Origin: a virus
Direction: 5' to 3' (one strand)
Length of the DNA: 64,000 nucleotides
Virus record (IMG/VR): IMGVR_UViG_3300002835_007718
Span: 20,023 to 84,022 of that record
In this document: in pieces, positions 51,088-60,515 of the stretch
Layout of the letters: every line of letters begins with the position of its first letter
Position numbering within the stretch: the first letter of the stretch is position 1
Position numbers and translations under genes: made by a program
The notes under the pieces: generated by a model
What the model was told of the DNA's origin: nothing
The model's input: only the letters and a program-made list of their open reading frames with translations
Databases searched by the model: none

Positions 51088-51576
51088 TTAGTATTGTAAG
51101 ATAGCGTAATCGTAAGTCAATGTTAATTCAACGGTTGCAAGGTCTTCACCTGCATAATCCATATCAGAAAATTTAGCTGTCTGAATAAATGCGCCTTTTA
51201 ATGTCCATTCTTCTACTTTATCACCAACAGGACCCAAACTATTAAATGTGATATCTTTTTTATAGAAATCAGAATATCCATCACGGCCAGTTACCGATTC
51301 GTGGTGTAAACGAACCCACTCCATAACAGCTTGTGCAGCTGAAGGAACTACGGCATCGTAAAGGGTTATTGCAACATCCGACCATTCAGAACGACCCTTA
51401 ACATATCTACGAGTGTTAATGTGGTCAATGGTAACTTTACCATTAACTATTTCGGGTCTAGCTGCTGTTTTTATCAAGTATGCGGGAATACCTTCAATAT
51501 ACATAATGAACCTATTGGACATTTTAGGTTCAAAATTGGTGAACATGATTTCATTTGGGTCAAGTAATTGTGCCAT
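51088..51576 (-). CDS. 19: Tail tube protein (T4 gp19-like)
   Basis: A 162-residue protein with 'NFEPKMSNRFIMYIEGIPAY', 'ARPEIVNGKVTIDHINTRRY', 'SDVAITLYDAVVPSAAQAVM' and a C-terminal 'DLATVELTLTYDYAILQY'. These match T4-type tube proteins (N-terminal ..NRFxxYIxGIPxYLIK, D..P.A...W...H, T.TYDxA). It polymerises into the inner tube around the tape measure. GGAGAAAT precedes the ATG, the late motif is 25 bases upstream and a strong terminator follows. Confidence 0.93.
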   Translation of the reverse strand: MAQLLDPNEIMFTNFEPKMSNRFIMYIEGIPAYLIKTAARPEIVNGKVTIDHINTRRYVKGRSEWSDVAITLYDAVVPSAAQAVMEWVRLHHESVTGRDGYSDFYKKDITFNSLGPVGDKVEEWTLKGAFIQTAKFSDMDYAGEDLATVELTLTYDYAILQY

Positions 51577-51600
51577 TTATATTTCTCCTATTATCTTTTT

Positions 51601-51608
51601 AATAAATA
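51601..51608 (-). promoter_or_regulatory. Late-type motif TATTTATT
   Basis: Minus-strand CGACTATTTATTAAAAAG, 25 bases before the gp19 ATG, in the 46-base gap after gp18. Confidence 0.45.
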
Positions 51609-51622
51609 GTCGTTTATTTAAT

Positions 51623-53956
51623 TTATGCTCCAGGGAACGTTGCGCCCGTTGGAAGAATGTTAAAGTCAAGAACAATGAATTCTGCTGTCTTTGATGGTTG
51701 TAGGAAAATTTCACCTACCATAGTGTTTCTATCAATTACATCAGGAGTGTTATTAGTATCATCCATTACAACACGGAAAGCAAATAAACCATTTCTTTGT
51801 TGGATTGATTCCAAGTATGGGTTTACAATTGACAAGAATCGGTTTCTTGTTGCAGCCGTATTATTTTCAAATACCAAATATCTTGTAGAAGATGCAATAA
51901 ACTTCTTAACAGCAATTAACAATCTACGAACATTGATTCTATCCAATGCGGATGGTCTAGCTTGTAAGGTTTTTTGACCGAATACAGTAGCACCTTGGCC
52001 AGGGAATGTAGCGATTGGGTTTACACGGCCTTCGTAAAGTGTGTCTCTCTCAGCGTGAGTCAAACGAGATTTAACTTCAATAACATTTGTTAATCCACCT
52101 CTATTCAAACCTGCGGGAGCAAACCATTCAGCAGCAACCGAATCATTGAAAGCAATCACGCCAGGTAAAACAACACTTGGCGGAACCCATACTGGCTTGT
52201 TCTTATCAGTATCAAGGATTTTAACCCATGGGTGGTAAGTAGCAACATAGTTAGAGTCAAACGAAGTTAATGCGTTTACAACCGTAGTGTTTGAATCTTG
52301 ATATGCGCCTGCATCCATTACAAAGAAACAATCTTGTCTATCTTCACACATATCTTTAGCGTATATAGTTACTGAAGAGTGTAGTCTATGTAAAACGCCT
52401 GGAAGAACAACCATATTAATATCAAACTCATCAGGATTTGAAACTGCGTTGATAGCTTTTCTTAAAGCGATAGTACCAGTAGCCGTAGCAGATGAACAAT
52501 CCAACCCTTGAGTGTTTCCAGCAACAATACTTGTTCCTGTAAGGATTACCCGATTTGGCTCCCAACCATCAAAACCACCTTGAAGTGGAACCATAAATTT
52601 CTTAGCATCTACATTAGATGTTAATGTAATTGGAGAACCATTTGAGTGACAAGTAGCCAAATCAAAGTCAGAACCAACAATTTCCGTGTTAGCGTCTGGA
52701 GTTGGCATTAAGAAGTTTAGGTTATCAGTTGAACTGAAATCATAATCATATCCTAAGAATACTCGTGTGTTTACCACACCACCTAATGATTGAGATACAA
52801 CATAGGTTGGAGTTGGTAAATTATAACCACTATGAAGTGGTGATGTTAGAGCAGCAAATCCAAAAGGAACTAATGATGAGTCAATAGCACCATTTGTTAC
52901 ATCACTTGTCATTTCAACACGAATGTGAGCCGAATTGTTGGGATAGTCTCCCTCAAATACTAATTTACCATTTTCATCTACATTAACATATCTATCACCA
53001 ATAACTCTTGCGATATAATTTGGAGAATTTGGGTCAAGGTTAAGACCTGTAAACTCTTCAACAATATTTGGTCGTGTGTCTGCGTCTTGAATACTTGTTC
53101 CAAAGATTGAGTTTGGAATTTTTGCAGTATCTACTCTACGAACTTGTAAAGTAAATGTTCCGTATTCTGAACCAGGAACTTCAGATGCTGGTTTAACATC
53201 ACGAATACCAATCTTAAATTCATAGTTTGTAGCGGTGCCATGTGAAAGAGTATAAACTTTAAATAAGTTTGTAGCTACACCACCAACTTTTTGTGAAAGG
53301 ATATATGGAGTTGATGCTTCAGAATATGCTTTAGTATAGTCGGTATCAATTTTAGATAGTGATACCTTAACATTCTCACCTGTAGCAAATGATGCTGATT
53401 GGAATGTTGAAAAGTTCAACATAGTATATGCAACCTTTGAAGATTTAGGAGCATATCCATAAATTTTAGTAAAGTAATTTTGTGAACTTGGATTCATAGA
53501 AGCCGAAGTTGCAGTTGAACTTACTGAACTACCAGTTAAGGTCAATAAGAACAAAGAAGCACTTGCTGCTGTATCTACTATTGAATCATCAAAATCACCA
53601 CCAAAAGTAGCAGTAGTTGGGTGTAATAAAGCACCTACTCGTTCACCTGCAGATGATGAAATTACTAAAGCAACTGGCTTTGCTGTATATCCATCATTAC
53701 CCAATACTCTAACGATTGTAGCAGTGCCAGCATCTTCTAAATAAGCTTGTGCTGTATATGGAAGGTATGAGTCTTCGGTTAAACCTCCGAAGCGTTGTGT
53801 AAATTCATTAAAAGATTCTACTTGTGTTGGAACAAAAGCAGGACCTTTGATAGTTTGCCCAATAAGAGCGGCACCAATTTCAGCAATACCAGCAGGTAAA
53901 AACGAAAGGTCTTTTTCTCGTGTAAATACGCCTGGACTAACAATTCTTTCAGCCAT
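51623..53956 (-). CDS. 18: Tail sheath protein (T4 gp18-like)
   Basis: The 777-residue protein starts VSPGVFTREKDLSFLPAGIA, followed by GAALIGQTIKGPAFVPTQV, 'FNEFTQRFGGLTEDSYLPYT' and 'GTATIVRVLG', the canonical sheath N-terminus. The C-terminal 250 residues ('HAERDTLYEGRVNPIATFPG', FGQKTLQ, ALDRINVRRLLIAVKKFI, 'FLSIVNPYLESIQQRNGLFA') are the conserved core of contractile sheaths. The variable middle (about 110-480) is likely surface-exposed. TAGGAG precedes the ATG; longer than T4 gp18 (659). Confidence 0.95.
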   Translation of the reverse strand: MAERIVSPGVFTREKDLSFLPAGIAEIGAALIGQTIKGPAFVPTQVESFNEFTQRFGGLTEDSYLPYTAQAYLEDAGTATIVRVLGNDGYTAKPVALVISSSAGERVGALLHPTTATFGGDFDDSIVDTAASASLFLLTLTGSSVSSTATSASMNPSSQNYFTKIYGYAPKSSKVAYTMLNFSTFQSASFATGENVKVSLSKIDTDYTKAYSEASTPYILSQKVGGVATNLFKVYTLSHGTATNYEFKIGIRDVKPASEVPGSEYGTFTLQVRRVDTAKIPNSIFGTSIQDADTRPNIVEEFTGLNLDPNSPNYIARVIGDRYVNVDENGKLVFEGDYPNNSAHIRVEMTSDVTNGAIDSSLVPFGFAALTSPLHSGYNLPTPTYVVSQSLGGVVNTRVFLGYDYDFSSTDNLNFLMPTPDANTEIVGSDFDLATCHSNGSPITLTSNVDAKKFMVPLQGGFDGWEPNRVILTGTSIVAGNTQGLDCSSATATGTIALRKAINAVSNPDEFDINMVVLPGVLHRLHSSVTIYAKDMCEDRQDCFFVMDAGAYQDSNTTVVNALTSFDSNYVATYHPWVKILDTDKNKPVWVPPSVVLPGVIAFNDSVAAEWFAPAGLNRGGLTNVIEVKSRLTHAERDTLYEGRVNPIATFPGQGATVFGQKTLQARPSALDRINVRRLLIAVKKFIASSTRYLVFENNTAATRNRFLSIVNPYLESIQQRNGLFAFRVVMDDTNNTPDVIDRNTMVGEIFLQPSKTAEFIVLDFNILPTGATFPGA

Positions 53957-53993
53957 TATTTTTCTCCTAAATTCAAAATTTGGTTTTTCTTAT

Positions 53994-54001
53994 AATAAAT
54001 A
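53994..54001 (-). promoter_or_regulatory. Late-type motif TATTTATT
   Basis: Minus-strand GGTCTATTTATTATAAG, 38 bases before the gp18 ATG, with TAGGAG between them. Confidence 0.45.
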
Positions 54002-54026
54002 GACCATAAATTAAGGAAACGAATAC

Positions 54027-54308
54027 TTATTTGTTGGGAGTGAATGTATTTGTAGAAATATCATACTCACCATCTCCGTATTTTTCCCTTAATCGCTTGC
54101 CTAATTGTAATTCCTGAACTTTAACATCATTATATGAGTTTATCAATGTGACTTTTTCACTTTTTAACTCTTGAAATGCGTTTTCTAACTCCTGAATATT
54201 TAATTCTACTTCTCCAATACGAGAAATGGTTATTAAAATTTTTTGTTGAAGTTCTTTAATCTCAATAACTTCTTCTTCGGTAAATTGTTTTACTAATTTT
54301 TCTTCCAT
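54027..54308 (-). CDS. Small coiled-coil protein
   Basis: 93 residues, helical throughout to about residue 75 ('IEIKELQQKILITISRIGEV', 'IQELENAFQELKSEKVTLIN'), then YGDGEYDISTNTFTPNK. Heptad-like hydrophobic spacing predicts a dimeric coiled coil. No family recognised. Between gp15 and gp18, so a tail-assembly factor or a virion accessory is likely. Confidence 0.65.
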   Translation of the reverse strand: MEEKLVKQFTEEEVIEIKELQQKILITISRIGEVELNIQELENAFQELKSEKVTLINSYNDVKVQELQLGKRLREKYGDGEYDISTNTFTPNK

Positions 54309-54333
54309 AACAATTATATTAGTTTGTTTACAG

Positions 54334-54341
54334 TATAAATA
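54334..54341 (-). promoter_or_regulatory. Late-type motif TATTTATA
   Basis: Minus-strand TTTACATATTTATACTG, 26 bases before ATG 54308. Confidence 0.5.
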
Positions 54342-54349
54342 TGTAAAAT

Positions 54350-55189
54350 TTATTCATTACCACTTTTAATTGGAGCATCAGTATTATTTAATTTTGGAGA
54401 ATTACCCCATGAAACTTTTCCAACTGAAAATCTGCGTTTAGTATTATTTACCATACCAGCATATTCGGGCACAATGTATGCTTTTGCTGTTAAGGTTATA
54501 TTTGCTCTTGTAATTCGGTCTTCGGTTACTGATGTTACTGTTTCAAATGAATATGAATCGGCTTTAATTACAAATTTATACCTATCACCAAAAGAACGAC
54601 CTTGAAAATATATAATTTGTTCTACAATTTTGTTTACTTGTTCCATGTATTCACACCAAATAGCAACTTCATATTCTAAATTAACATAATCAGGTCTTTC
54701 AACCGACATAAATTCTCTAACTGGCTGTTGGTCGGTTAAAATTGAAAATTGGTCGTATCTATTTGCGCTTGTATATTTTCTTTCAAACATCTGATGCGCA
54801 TCTTCATTTTCAGCAACTTTTAATTTGGATAATTCTGTATTAATTGAAAGGTTGTTTCTTTTAAATGAAATAACGGGCGTTAATAACATATCATTGTCAT
54901 CAACCATGTAACCTCTTTGTTGTGCAGATACCCATTTTTCGGCAGATGCATAAATAACAGGTACAGGATAAAATCTCCCATCGCTTTCAATGGTAGGCTT
55001 TACATTATTTTCTAAAAAATTTTTAAATGCAGAATCAACATCGTAAATACCAACCGAAATATTTTTTACATTATCTTGGTCTCTACGAACTTGCTTTGCT
55101 TTATTCAATTTTACATCTTCACTTGTTGAAGATTGTGTTTGAGTAAGATTTGGTTTTATGGTGTCGGTATTTCTATATTTAGTTGCCAT
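54350..55189 (-). CDS. 15: Tail sheath stabiliser/terminator (T4 gp15-like)
   Basis: A 279-residue protein: 'RFYPVPVIYASAEKWVSAQQ', 'LLTPVISFKRNNLSINTELS', 'RPDYVNLEYEVAIWCEYMEQ', 'FVIKADSYSFETVTSVTEDR' and 'RANITLTAKAYIVPEYAGMV'. This is the order seen in gp15 proteins of T4-like phages, which cap the tail tube and sheath at the neck. The first 45 residues are a charged, probably flexible extension. The start overlaps the gp14 stop. Confidence 0.75.
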   Translation of the reverse strand: MATKYRNTDTIKPNLTQTQSSTSEDVKLNKAKQVRRDQDNVKNISVGIYDVDSAFKNFLENNVKPTIESDGRFYPVPVIYASAEKWVSAQQRGYMVDDNDMLLTPVISFKRNNLSINTELSKLKVAENEDAHQMFERKYTSANRYDQFSILTDQQPVREFMSVERPDYVNLEYEVAIWCEYMEQVNKIVEQIIYFQGRSFGDRYKFVIKADSYSFETVTSVTEDRITRANITLTAKAYIVPEYAGMVNNTKRRFSVGKVSWGNSPKLNNTDAPIKSGNE

Positions 55190-55716
55190 TATAATCCCAT
55201 TGGTATAATATTATTGTTTTGATTTGAATTACCAAATCGAGTATCTACTAAATTAAGTGAAGTCCATCTTGTTGCGTGAGTGTCACAAATTATAGAAACA
55301 GAATATCCTTGTGTGTTTCCACCATCCCATGTTTTTGGATTTTTTCCAACAAAGAATTGGTTTTCGTATTTTGCATCTACCAAAAAGTAAGTATCATTAT
55401 ATTGAATAACATCACCAACTTGAGGAAAAACATCTTTTTCAACTAAAGTATCTCTTAAAAAATTAAATTTAACTTCACGAACATACGATTGTCCAAAATC
55501 ATCTGAAATTTGGGCGGATTGAGCATATTCAAATGTTGCAGGAACTTTAACGGGCTGTTTATATATTTTATCTTTACCTTCACCATATAAATTGGATTTA
55601 GTGTCTTCAACAGATAGCATATAATAATATATTTCCGTATCAATAATATCATTGATTAATTCTTTATTTAAAGTTCTAAATAAAGACATATCACGCTGTC
55701 CGCCAAATAATGCCAT
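55189..55716 (-). CDS. 14: Neck protein (T4 gp14-like)
   Basis: A 175-residue protein with 'LNKELINDIIDTEIYYYMLS', 'YGEGKDKIYKQPVKVPATFE', EVKFNFLRDTLVEKDVFPQV, GDVIQYNDTYFLVD and 'FFVGKNPKTWDGGNTQGYSV'. These are the signature blocks of gp14-type head-completion proteins in marine T4-like phages. It would form the neck with gp13 and join head to tail. Gene order 13-14-15 supports the call. Confidence 0.75.
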   Translation of the reverse strand: MALFGGQRDMSLFRTLNKELINDIIDTEIYYYMLSVEDTKSNLYGEGKDKIYKQPVKVPATFEYAQSAQISDDFGQSYVREVKFNFLRDTLVEKDVFPQVGDVIQYNDTYFLVDAKYENQFFVGKNPKTWDGGNTQGYSVSIICDTHATRWTSLNLVDTRFGNSNQNNNIIPMGL

Positions 55717-55720
55717 TATA

Positions 55721-56884
55721 TTATCCTATGTAAATTGGTCTTGGAACTCTAGCAAGAGTTAATTCAATAAATTCAGCTTCATCTTTTTTAGCTTCCATTT
55801 GTGCTCTACGAGATGTTGCTTCTAACATTTCTTTTAATTCAGTCAATAAAATTTCTCTTTCAGCAGCAGCTTCACTACGAAGGTCAGCCCCATCCAAAGT
55901 TACATCAGAGCCTGGAATCGGGATTGATGAAAATTTTGAACGAACCGCCCCTAGCATTTCTTTAGCTAATGCTAATGAATATCTAGCAATCCATTGTCTT
56001 CCAGCAGAATTAATTGCAGTATATCTTAATCGGTTAAACGGCACATTTGAAAAGTCGCTTACTACATTTAGTTTTGCGATTGGTGAGTTTGTTTCACTTT
56101 CCAATGTGTAGTCAAAGTAAACTTTTGTGCCTTCATCAGATAGTGCCGGAATTGGAAATAATCTTACACGAGTTCCATCGATATGGAATCCATATGATGA
56201 TTTACGAATAAGGTCATTAAATTCAATTGCCTGTAAACGAAGTAGGTCATCAAACATTGGTTGCATCATAAATGATACGCCAGGTGAATATGCTCCCCAA
56301 CCAAATGTATTTAACATTTGTTGTGAACCCATACCTGTTCCTACAAATGGGTCAAAGTATCTAATGACAGCCGGTGGTTGAAAATGATAAAATCTACGAA
56401 TCGTAACACCATCTAAAACCGAACCACTTTCTAAAGTCACAACACTACCATCAGCAAGGTCATAAATTTGTTTACCACTAACCATTTCAAATGAGCCGGT
56501 GTAAACCGTCACACGACCACCACTTAATGCTTCAGTTCCATAATCTTTAGCAATGTTAACAACGCCTGATAAATTAGCGTTAAGTTGTGTATCTCTTAAA
56601 TCCAAGTTTAAATCGGAACCTTGAAGAGATAACATATTTTCTTTTGCTCTATATTGATTTACTTGTGATGAATACTCATTTGCTGATTCTTCAAAACAAG
56701 TAAAAAAATTGATATCTTGTAATTCAATATCTACAATTGGATATCCCAATCGTTTAGCGCACCAATCCGCAACTTTTGGAGCATCCGACCTGAATTGTGA
56801 ATCAGAATCAAAAAATCCGAAAGGTGTTGATGAACCACTTGTAAATGAACCTGACCCCGGCCATATTGGAATATTAATTGCCAT
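55721..56884 (-). CDS. 13: Neck/head-closure protein (T4 gp13-like)
   Basis: The 387-residue protein reads 'VADWCAKRLGYPIVDIELQD' then FFTCFEESANEYSSQVNQYR near the N-terminus, 'RFYHFQPPAVIRYFDPFVGT', and a C-terminal 'TAINSAGRQWIARYSLALAK' with a long helix 'EREILLTELKEMLEATSRRA'. This agrees with gp13 neck proteins. AGGAG precedes the ATG; late motif 28 bases upstream. First gene of the neck/tail run in transcription order. Confidence 0.78.
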   Translation of the reverse strand: MAINIPIWPGSGSFTSGSSTPFGFFDSDSQFRSDAPKVADWCAKRLGYPIVDIELQDINFFTCFEESANEYSSQVNQYRAKENMLSLQGSDLNLDLRDTQLNANLSGVVNIAKDYGTEALSGGRVTVYTGSFEMVSGKQIYDLADGSVVTLESGSVLDGVTIRRFYHFQPPAVIRYFDPFVGTGMGSQQMLNTFGWGAYSPGVSFMMQPMFDDLLRLQAIEFNDLIRKSSYGFHIDGTRVRLFPIPALSDEGTKVYFDYTLESETNSPIAKLNVVSDFSNVPFNRLRYTAINSAGRQWIARYSLALAKEMLGAVRSKFSSIPIPGSDVTLDGADLRSEAAAEREILLTELKEMLEATSRRAQMEAKKDEAEFIELTLARVPRPIYIG

Positions 56885-56911
56885 TTAAGCTCCTGTATTA
56901 TTATCTCACTA

Positions 56912-56919
56912 TATAAATA
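56912..56919 (-). promoter_or_regulatory. Late-type motif TATTTATA
   Basis: Minus-strand TATACTATTTATATAGTGAG, 28 bases before the gp13 ATG, in the 44-base gap after the PLOD-like gene. Confidence 0.5.
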
Positions 56920-56928
56920 GTATAACGT

Positions 56929-58605
56929 TTATCTTTCCAAGTTTTTCATGAAAGACACAATAATATATCTCTTACCTTTAGTAACCGCTCTAGCCCCATG
57001 TTTATGGGTTATGTTTCCAGGATGAAGAGTTGCATAACCAATTGAGTTTTTTACCAACTTTTTTTGCCGTTTAAACCAAGTTCCACCCCCTTCATATTCA
57101 TTAAAGTCTGAAAGTTGTATTAAACAAGTAATATCAGATGAATCATGGTGAATACCTAAATGTCCTTGAGCGTCTGGCGTATACTTTGCAAGAAAGTTTT
57201 CACTACTCATATTATCCCAACCCTTTCCATTAAGAGCCCACATATGAATTGAGAGTGGCATTACAAATTGTTTTAAAATTTCCAAATAGGTATCGTGTAA
57301 TCCAATAGTTTCTAATACCATATCAGTAGTTGGATAATTTTCATGCCTGTTAGTAGTCCAACACTCACAATGTTCAGCTTCTTCACGAATCATTTTACAA
57401 AATTCTTCAGTAAATAATGGAAATGAAAAACAATTGTCAAATGGCTCGTCCGTGATTAAGTCCCACTCTTTTGTTCTTGCGGAATATGTCACAAACCTAT
57501 TAATCCAAGCTTGTGGATTTTCATTGTAGGTGTATAACTCTGGATGTAATTTTCCATTGTTTTTAATAACATCTACCCATTTACCTATGCGGTTTTCCCA
57601 ACTTTCATTTTTTGCAAAATTATATGCGGTCTCTTGATTTAATTGTTGTAAAGATTTGTTATTATACAAATATTTAAATTCTTCAAAAATTTTACTTTTT
57701 AAAATTTCCAAATCAGATGGAGTTGATATTAATGCAGATTTTCCTAATAACAAATTACCCAAATTACCTGTATCAGTTGATACAATTTTTACATTACCAT
57801 ACATCATTTCTAACGCTGTAATACAAAATGTTTCAATATATTTTGATGGATACACCCAATATTCTGAAGATTTAATTTGAGTATAAAGTTCTTTTGGAGA
57901 TAAGTTATCTACAAAATGAACTCCATCATAAAATCCTTTATAGTTTTCATACCATTCCAATCCATATGGTGGCGTGGCTACCCAAAGAGTTGCTTCAGGA
58001 ATCATGTCTTTGATTCTTGGCCAGATTTCTAATAATTCCTTTAGCCCTCTATCTGCTGCTGATGTATATATAAATTTATTTTTATATTTTGGAACATCTA
58101 TATCTTGCCAATCATATGGGTCGATTGCGTTTTCGATTACAATGATTTTATTTTTAATTTCAGGATAAGTGTTTTCTAATAATTTTTTTTGATATTCAGA
58201 TACAGCAATTACAGATGTTAATCTATTGTCTAATAAATAATTTCTACCATTATTTTCTAAAACTTCACCATTATACCATGGATAAAATTCCTCATTGTGA
58301 ATCCAAAAAAATGACTTATCATATGATATATTTAAAGATTCTAAAACTTTTATGTAGTGTATATAAGCAGTTGCTATTACAATATCAAAATGTTGGTTTT
58401 CTTGTAGTTCTCTTATATTTGTATATACAACCCCATCGCATACATCTGAAATAACTTCACCACTAACAACAACATTATATCCCTCTGCGAATAAATAATC
58501 CGCAAGTTTTATAGTTGAATATTCAGTTCCACCTGCTCCTAACTCTAACCATGTTTTTTTATTAAATGGTAATTTTTGATAACCTGTGTAAATTAATACT
58601 TTCAT
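56929..58605 (-). CDS. Glycosyltransferase fused to a PLOD-like (collagen lysyl hydroxylase) domain
   Basis: A 558-residue two-domain protein. Residues 1-350 are GT-B ('LGAGGTEYSTIKLADYLFAE', 'FIYTSAADRGLKELLEIWPR', 'YPSKYIETFCITALEMMYGN'). Residues about 390-558 are a 2-oxoglutarate/Fe(II) dioxygenase with HHD (H486, D488), EGGGTWF, LHPGNITHKHG with H536, and R546 exactly 10 residues later. The block order AKYTPDAQ..HHDSS..YEGGG..LHPG..THxHG..GxRYIxVSF matches animal procollagen-lysine hydroxylases. Its start overlaps the GT2 gene as ATGA. Likely target: lysines of the collagen-like fibre. Confidence 0.82.
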   Translation of the reverse strand: MKVLIYTGYQKLPFNKKTWLELGAGGTEYSTIKLADYLFAEGYNVVVSGEVISDVCDGVVYTNIRELQENQHFDIVIATAYIHYIKVLESLNISYDKSFFWIHNEEFYPWYNGEVLENNGRNYLLDNRLTSVIAVSEYQKKLLENTYPEIKNKIIVIENAIDPYDWQDIDVPKYKNKFIYTSAADRGLKELLEIWPRIKDMIPEATLWVATPPYGLEWYENYKGFYDGVHFVDNLSPKELYTQIKSSEYWVYPSKYIETFCITALEMMYGNVKIVSTDTGNLGNLLLGKSALISTPSDLEILKSKIFEEFKYLYNNKSLQQLNQETAYNFAKNESWENRIGKWVDVIKNNGKLHPELYTYNENPQAWINRFVTYSARTKEWDLITDEPFDNCFSFPLFTEEFCKMIREEAEHCECWTTNRHENYPTTDMVLETIGLHDTYLEILKQFVMPLSIHMWALNGKGWDNMSSENFLAKYTPDAQGHLGIHHDSSDITCLIQLSDFNEYEGGGTWFKRQKKLVKNSIGYATLHPGNITHKHGARAVTKGKRYIIVSFMKNLER

Positions 58606-59897
58606 TTTCCCTCTACAATATAATTTAAAACTTGTTCTTTTTCGTAATATCGTGACCTATCCATCCAATTTTGAAGTTTATGTGCCTGATTTTTAGAATA
58701 ATCCCAACACCAATCTTCTTTTCCTAATTCAAGAATTTTCTGATGAATAAATGGGTCATAATAATCTTTGATTAATCTTGCTCTTCGATTTATGTCTGTT
58801 GAGTTATTATCAACCGTAGAATTATAATTGTTGTATTGAACATATAACATTTTTTTTAAATGAATCATACGAGTTTCAAGAAATGTTTTTACAATTAATT
58901 CATAATCATCGGCTACTGAAATATTTCTACTATGTCCTCTTATTTTGTGATATGTATCTCGATTCCATACTCTACAATGATTTGGCATTCCTATATTAAA
59001 CCTAATTGTTTTTGGATTAATATCAGGATAATGATGAGTTAACCAAGTATGACCATCAAACTTTTCCCAAGTATGACCTGCGTATGCCCAATCAAATGGA
59101 TTTTCAGGATGACCATACCAATCATTACCAATACGACCATATTGTCGTGGGGTTCCATCTTCATAGACCTCGGTTACATCGGTATAAATAAATCCAGCGT
59201 CTGGATATTGTTTGCTTGCATTTAAAACATCTTCTAAACAAGTTGAAATAAGAACATCATCATGGTCTAATTCAAATAACCACTCACCACTACATAACAT
59301 AGCAGCTCTATGCTTTACCTCGCCAACATTACCTGCTGAAGTTGGTGATATTCTATAAACATTTACTCTATAATCTTGACTTGCAATAGTTTTTAGGTAT
59401 TCAAATGTTTTATAATCACCCTCTGGCGAATCGTCAATAACAACCCATTCCCAATTTGGGTATGTTTGATTTTTTAAAGATTCGTATGTTCTAAATATGC
59501 GTTCATTTGTTTTGTATGTTGGCGTAAATACTGAAAGAATTGGTGTTTTTTTATTACCATATACTTCTTTTTGAGATTTACACGCCCAAAATGTAGATTG
59601 ACATACCACATCATTTGCAAGTATATTATCAGGTATAATTTTATCATAAACGCGTAATTTACTACTAACCATAGTATGATGCATCATTTCGGTAACTTCA
59701 ACAAAATGATTTCCTATTGTTATAATAATATCTGGCCGATGAATAGCTAAATGGGCTTTAAATTCAGCTGAACTTTCATATGAATGTAAGATTACATTTT
59801 CAAATAATCCTTCTTCCCAATATATGTCAGATTGAATTTCAATTTTGCCAAATCTATCCCAACCATAAATAAGAGCGCTTGGTAAACTTGTTTTCAT
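58602..59897 (-). CDS. GT2 glycosyltransferase with N-terminal extension
   Basis: A 431-residue protein. Residues 1-115 are an alpha/beta region ('KTSLPSALIYGWDRFGKIEI') of unknown type. The GT-A domain starts ILSVFTPTYKTNERIFRTYE, then WVVIDDSPEGDYKTF and WLFELDHDDVLISTCLEDV, where DHDD is the metal site. Located between two hydroxylase genes directly after the collagen-like gene, so it is a good candidate to glycosylate hydroxylated fibre residues. Confidence 0.82.
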   Translation of the reverse strand: MKTSLPSALIYGWDRFGKIEIQSDIYWEEGLFENVILHSYESSAEFKAHLAIHRPDIIITIGNHFVEVTEMMHHTMVSSKLRVYDKIIPDNILANDVVCQSTFWACKSQKEVYGNKKTPILSVFTPTYKTNERIFRTYESLKNQTYPNWEWVVIDDSPEGDYKTFEYLKTIASQDYRVNVYRISPTSAGNVGEVKHRAAMLCSGEWLFELDHDDVLISTCLEDVLNASKQYPDAGFIYTDVTEVYEDGTPRQYGRIGNDWYGHPENPFDWAYAGHTWEKFDGHTWLTHHYPDINPKTIRFNIGMPNHCRVWNRDTYHKIRGHSRNISVADDYELIVKTFLETRMIHLKKMLYVQYNNYNSTVDNNSTDINRRARLIKDYYDPFIHQKILELGKEDWCWDYSKNQAHKLQNWMDRSRYYEKEQVLNYIVEGK

Positions 59898-59900
59898 AAA

Positions 59901-60500
59901 TTACTTATATGGTTCACCACCTACCCAAAGAACAAAAGATTTACGAGTGCCTCGTGTTACAGGCGTTACTCTATGTAAGTAAAAGGATGGAAATAGTATA
60001 GCAGCACCTTTGTGTCTATGTGCTATCATTTCTTTACCAATATTAAATTCTAAATTACCACCATCATAATCTTCTGGCGATGATAATTGAACCGTAACTG
60101 AAATTTTTCTTTGATTTTGAATACCAATTCCACAATCCATGTGCCAATCGTAATGACCACCGCCCTCATAATATTCTGTATATTGAATTTGTTCATTCAT
60201 TGTAGACAAATCAAATTTCCACATTAAATCATTTGCTTCCACAATCATATTGTGAAGTTTTGAATAAACCCATTCCCATTCTTGGGTTTGAGGACACCAT
60301 TTTATTTGAGATTTACGATAATTAGATATTTTAGATTTATCGTCTTGACCAACAGCAGCTACTTGAAATGGTAATTCAAAAGTCATTTCTTCGATTTGTT
60401 GTAATTCATCAGATGTAAATCCATCTTTAAACCAATAGTAATCTGTGTAGTTTACATCGCTACGATGTGAGTTTCTATCAAATGTAAATTTATTTTGCAT
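59901..60500 (-). CDS. PKHD-type 2-oxoglutarate/Fe(II)-dependent hydroxylase
   Basis: A 199-residue dioxygenase of the prolyl-4-hydroxylase/YbiX (PKHD) type: YYEGGGHYDWHMDCGIG with iron ligands H120 and D122, 'SVTVQLSSPEDYDGGNLEF', and LFPSFYLHRVTPVTRGTRKS with distal H176 and the 2-oxoglutarate-binding R186. The full triad is present, so it should be active. Encoded 35 bases after the collagen-like fibre gene and 3 bases before the GT2 gene. Proline, lysine or asparagine of the fibre are possible targets. Confidence 0.88.
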   Translation of the reverse strand: MQNKFTFDRNSHRSDVNYTDYYWFKDGFTSDELQQIEEMTFELPFQVAAVGQDDKSKISNYRKSQIKWCPQTQEWEWVYSKLHNMIVEANDLMWKFDLSTMNEQIQYTEYYEGGGHYDWHMDCGIGIQNQRKISVTVQLSSPEDYDGGNLEFNIGKEMIAHRHKGAAILFPSFYLHRVTPVTRGTRKSFVLWVGGEPYK

Positions 60501-60515
60501 AACAATTTATTTTGT

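Noticed and set aside
49605-56919. TATAAATA on the plus strand as rightward T4 late promoters
   Set aside because: No rightward genes exist in the window; the sites sit at fixed positions upstream of minus-strand genes, so the minus-strand reading TATTTATA is more sensible.
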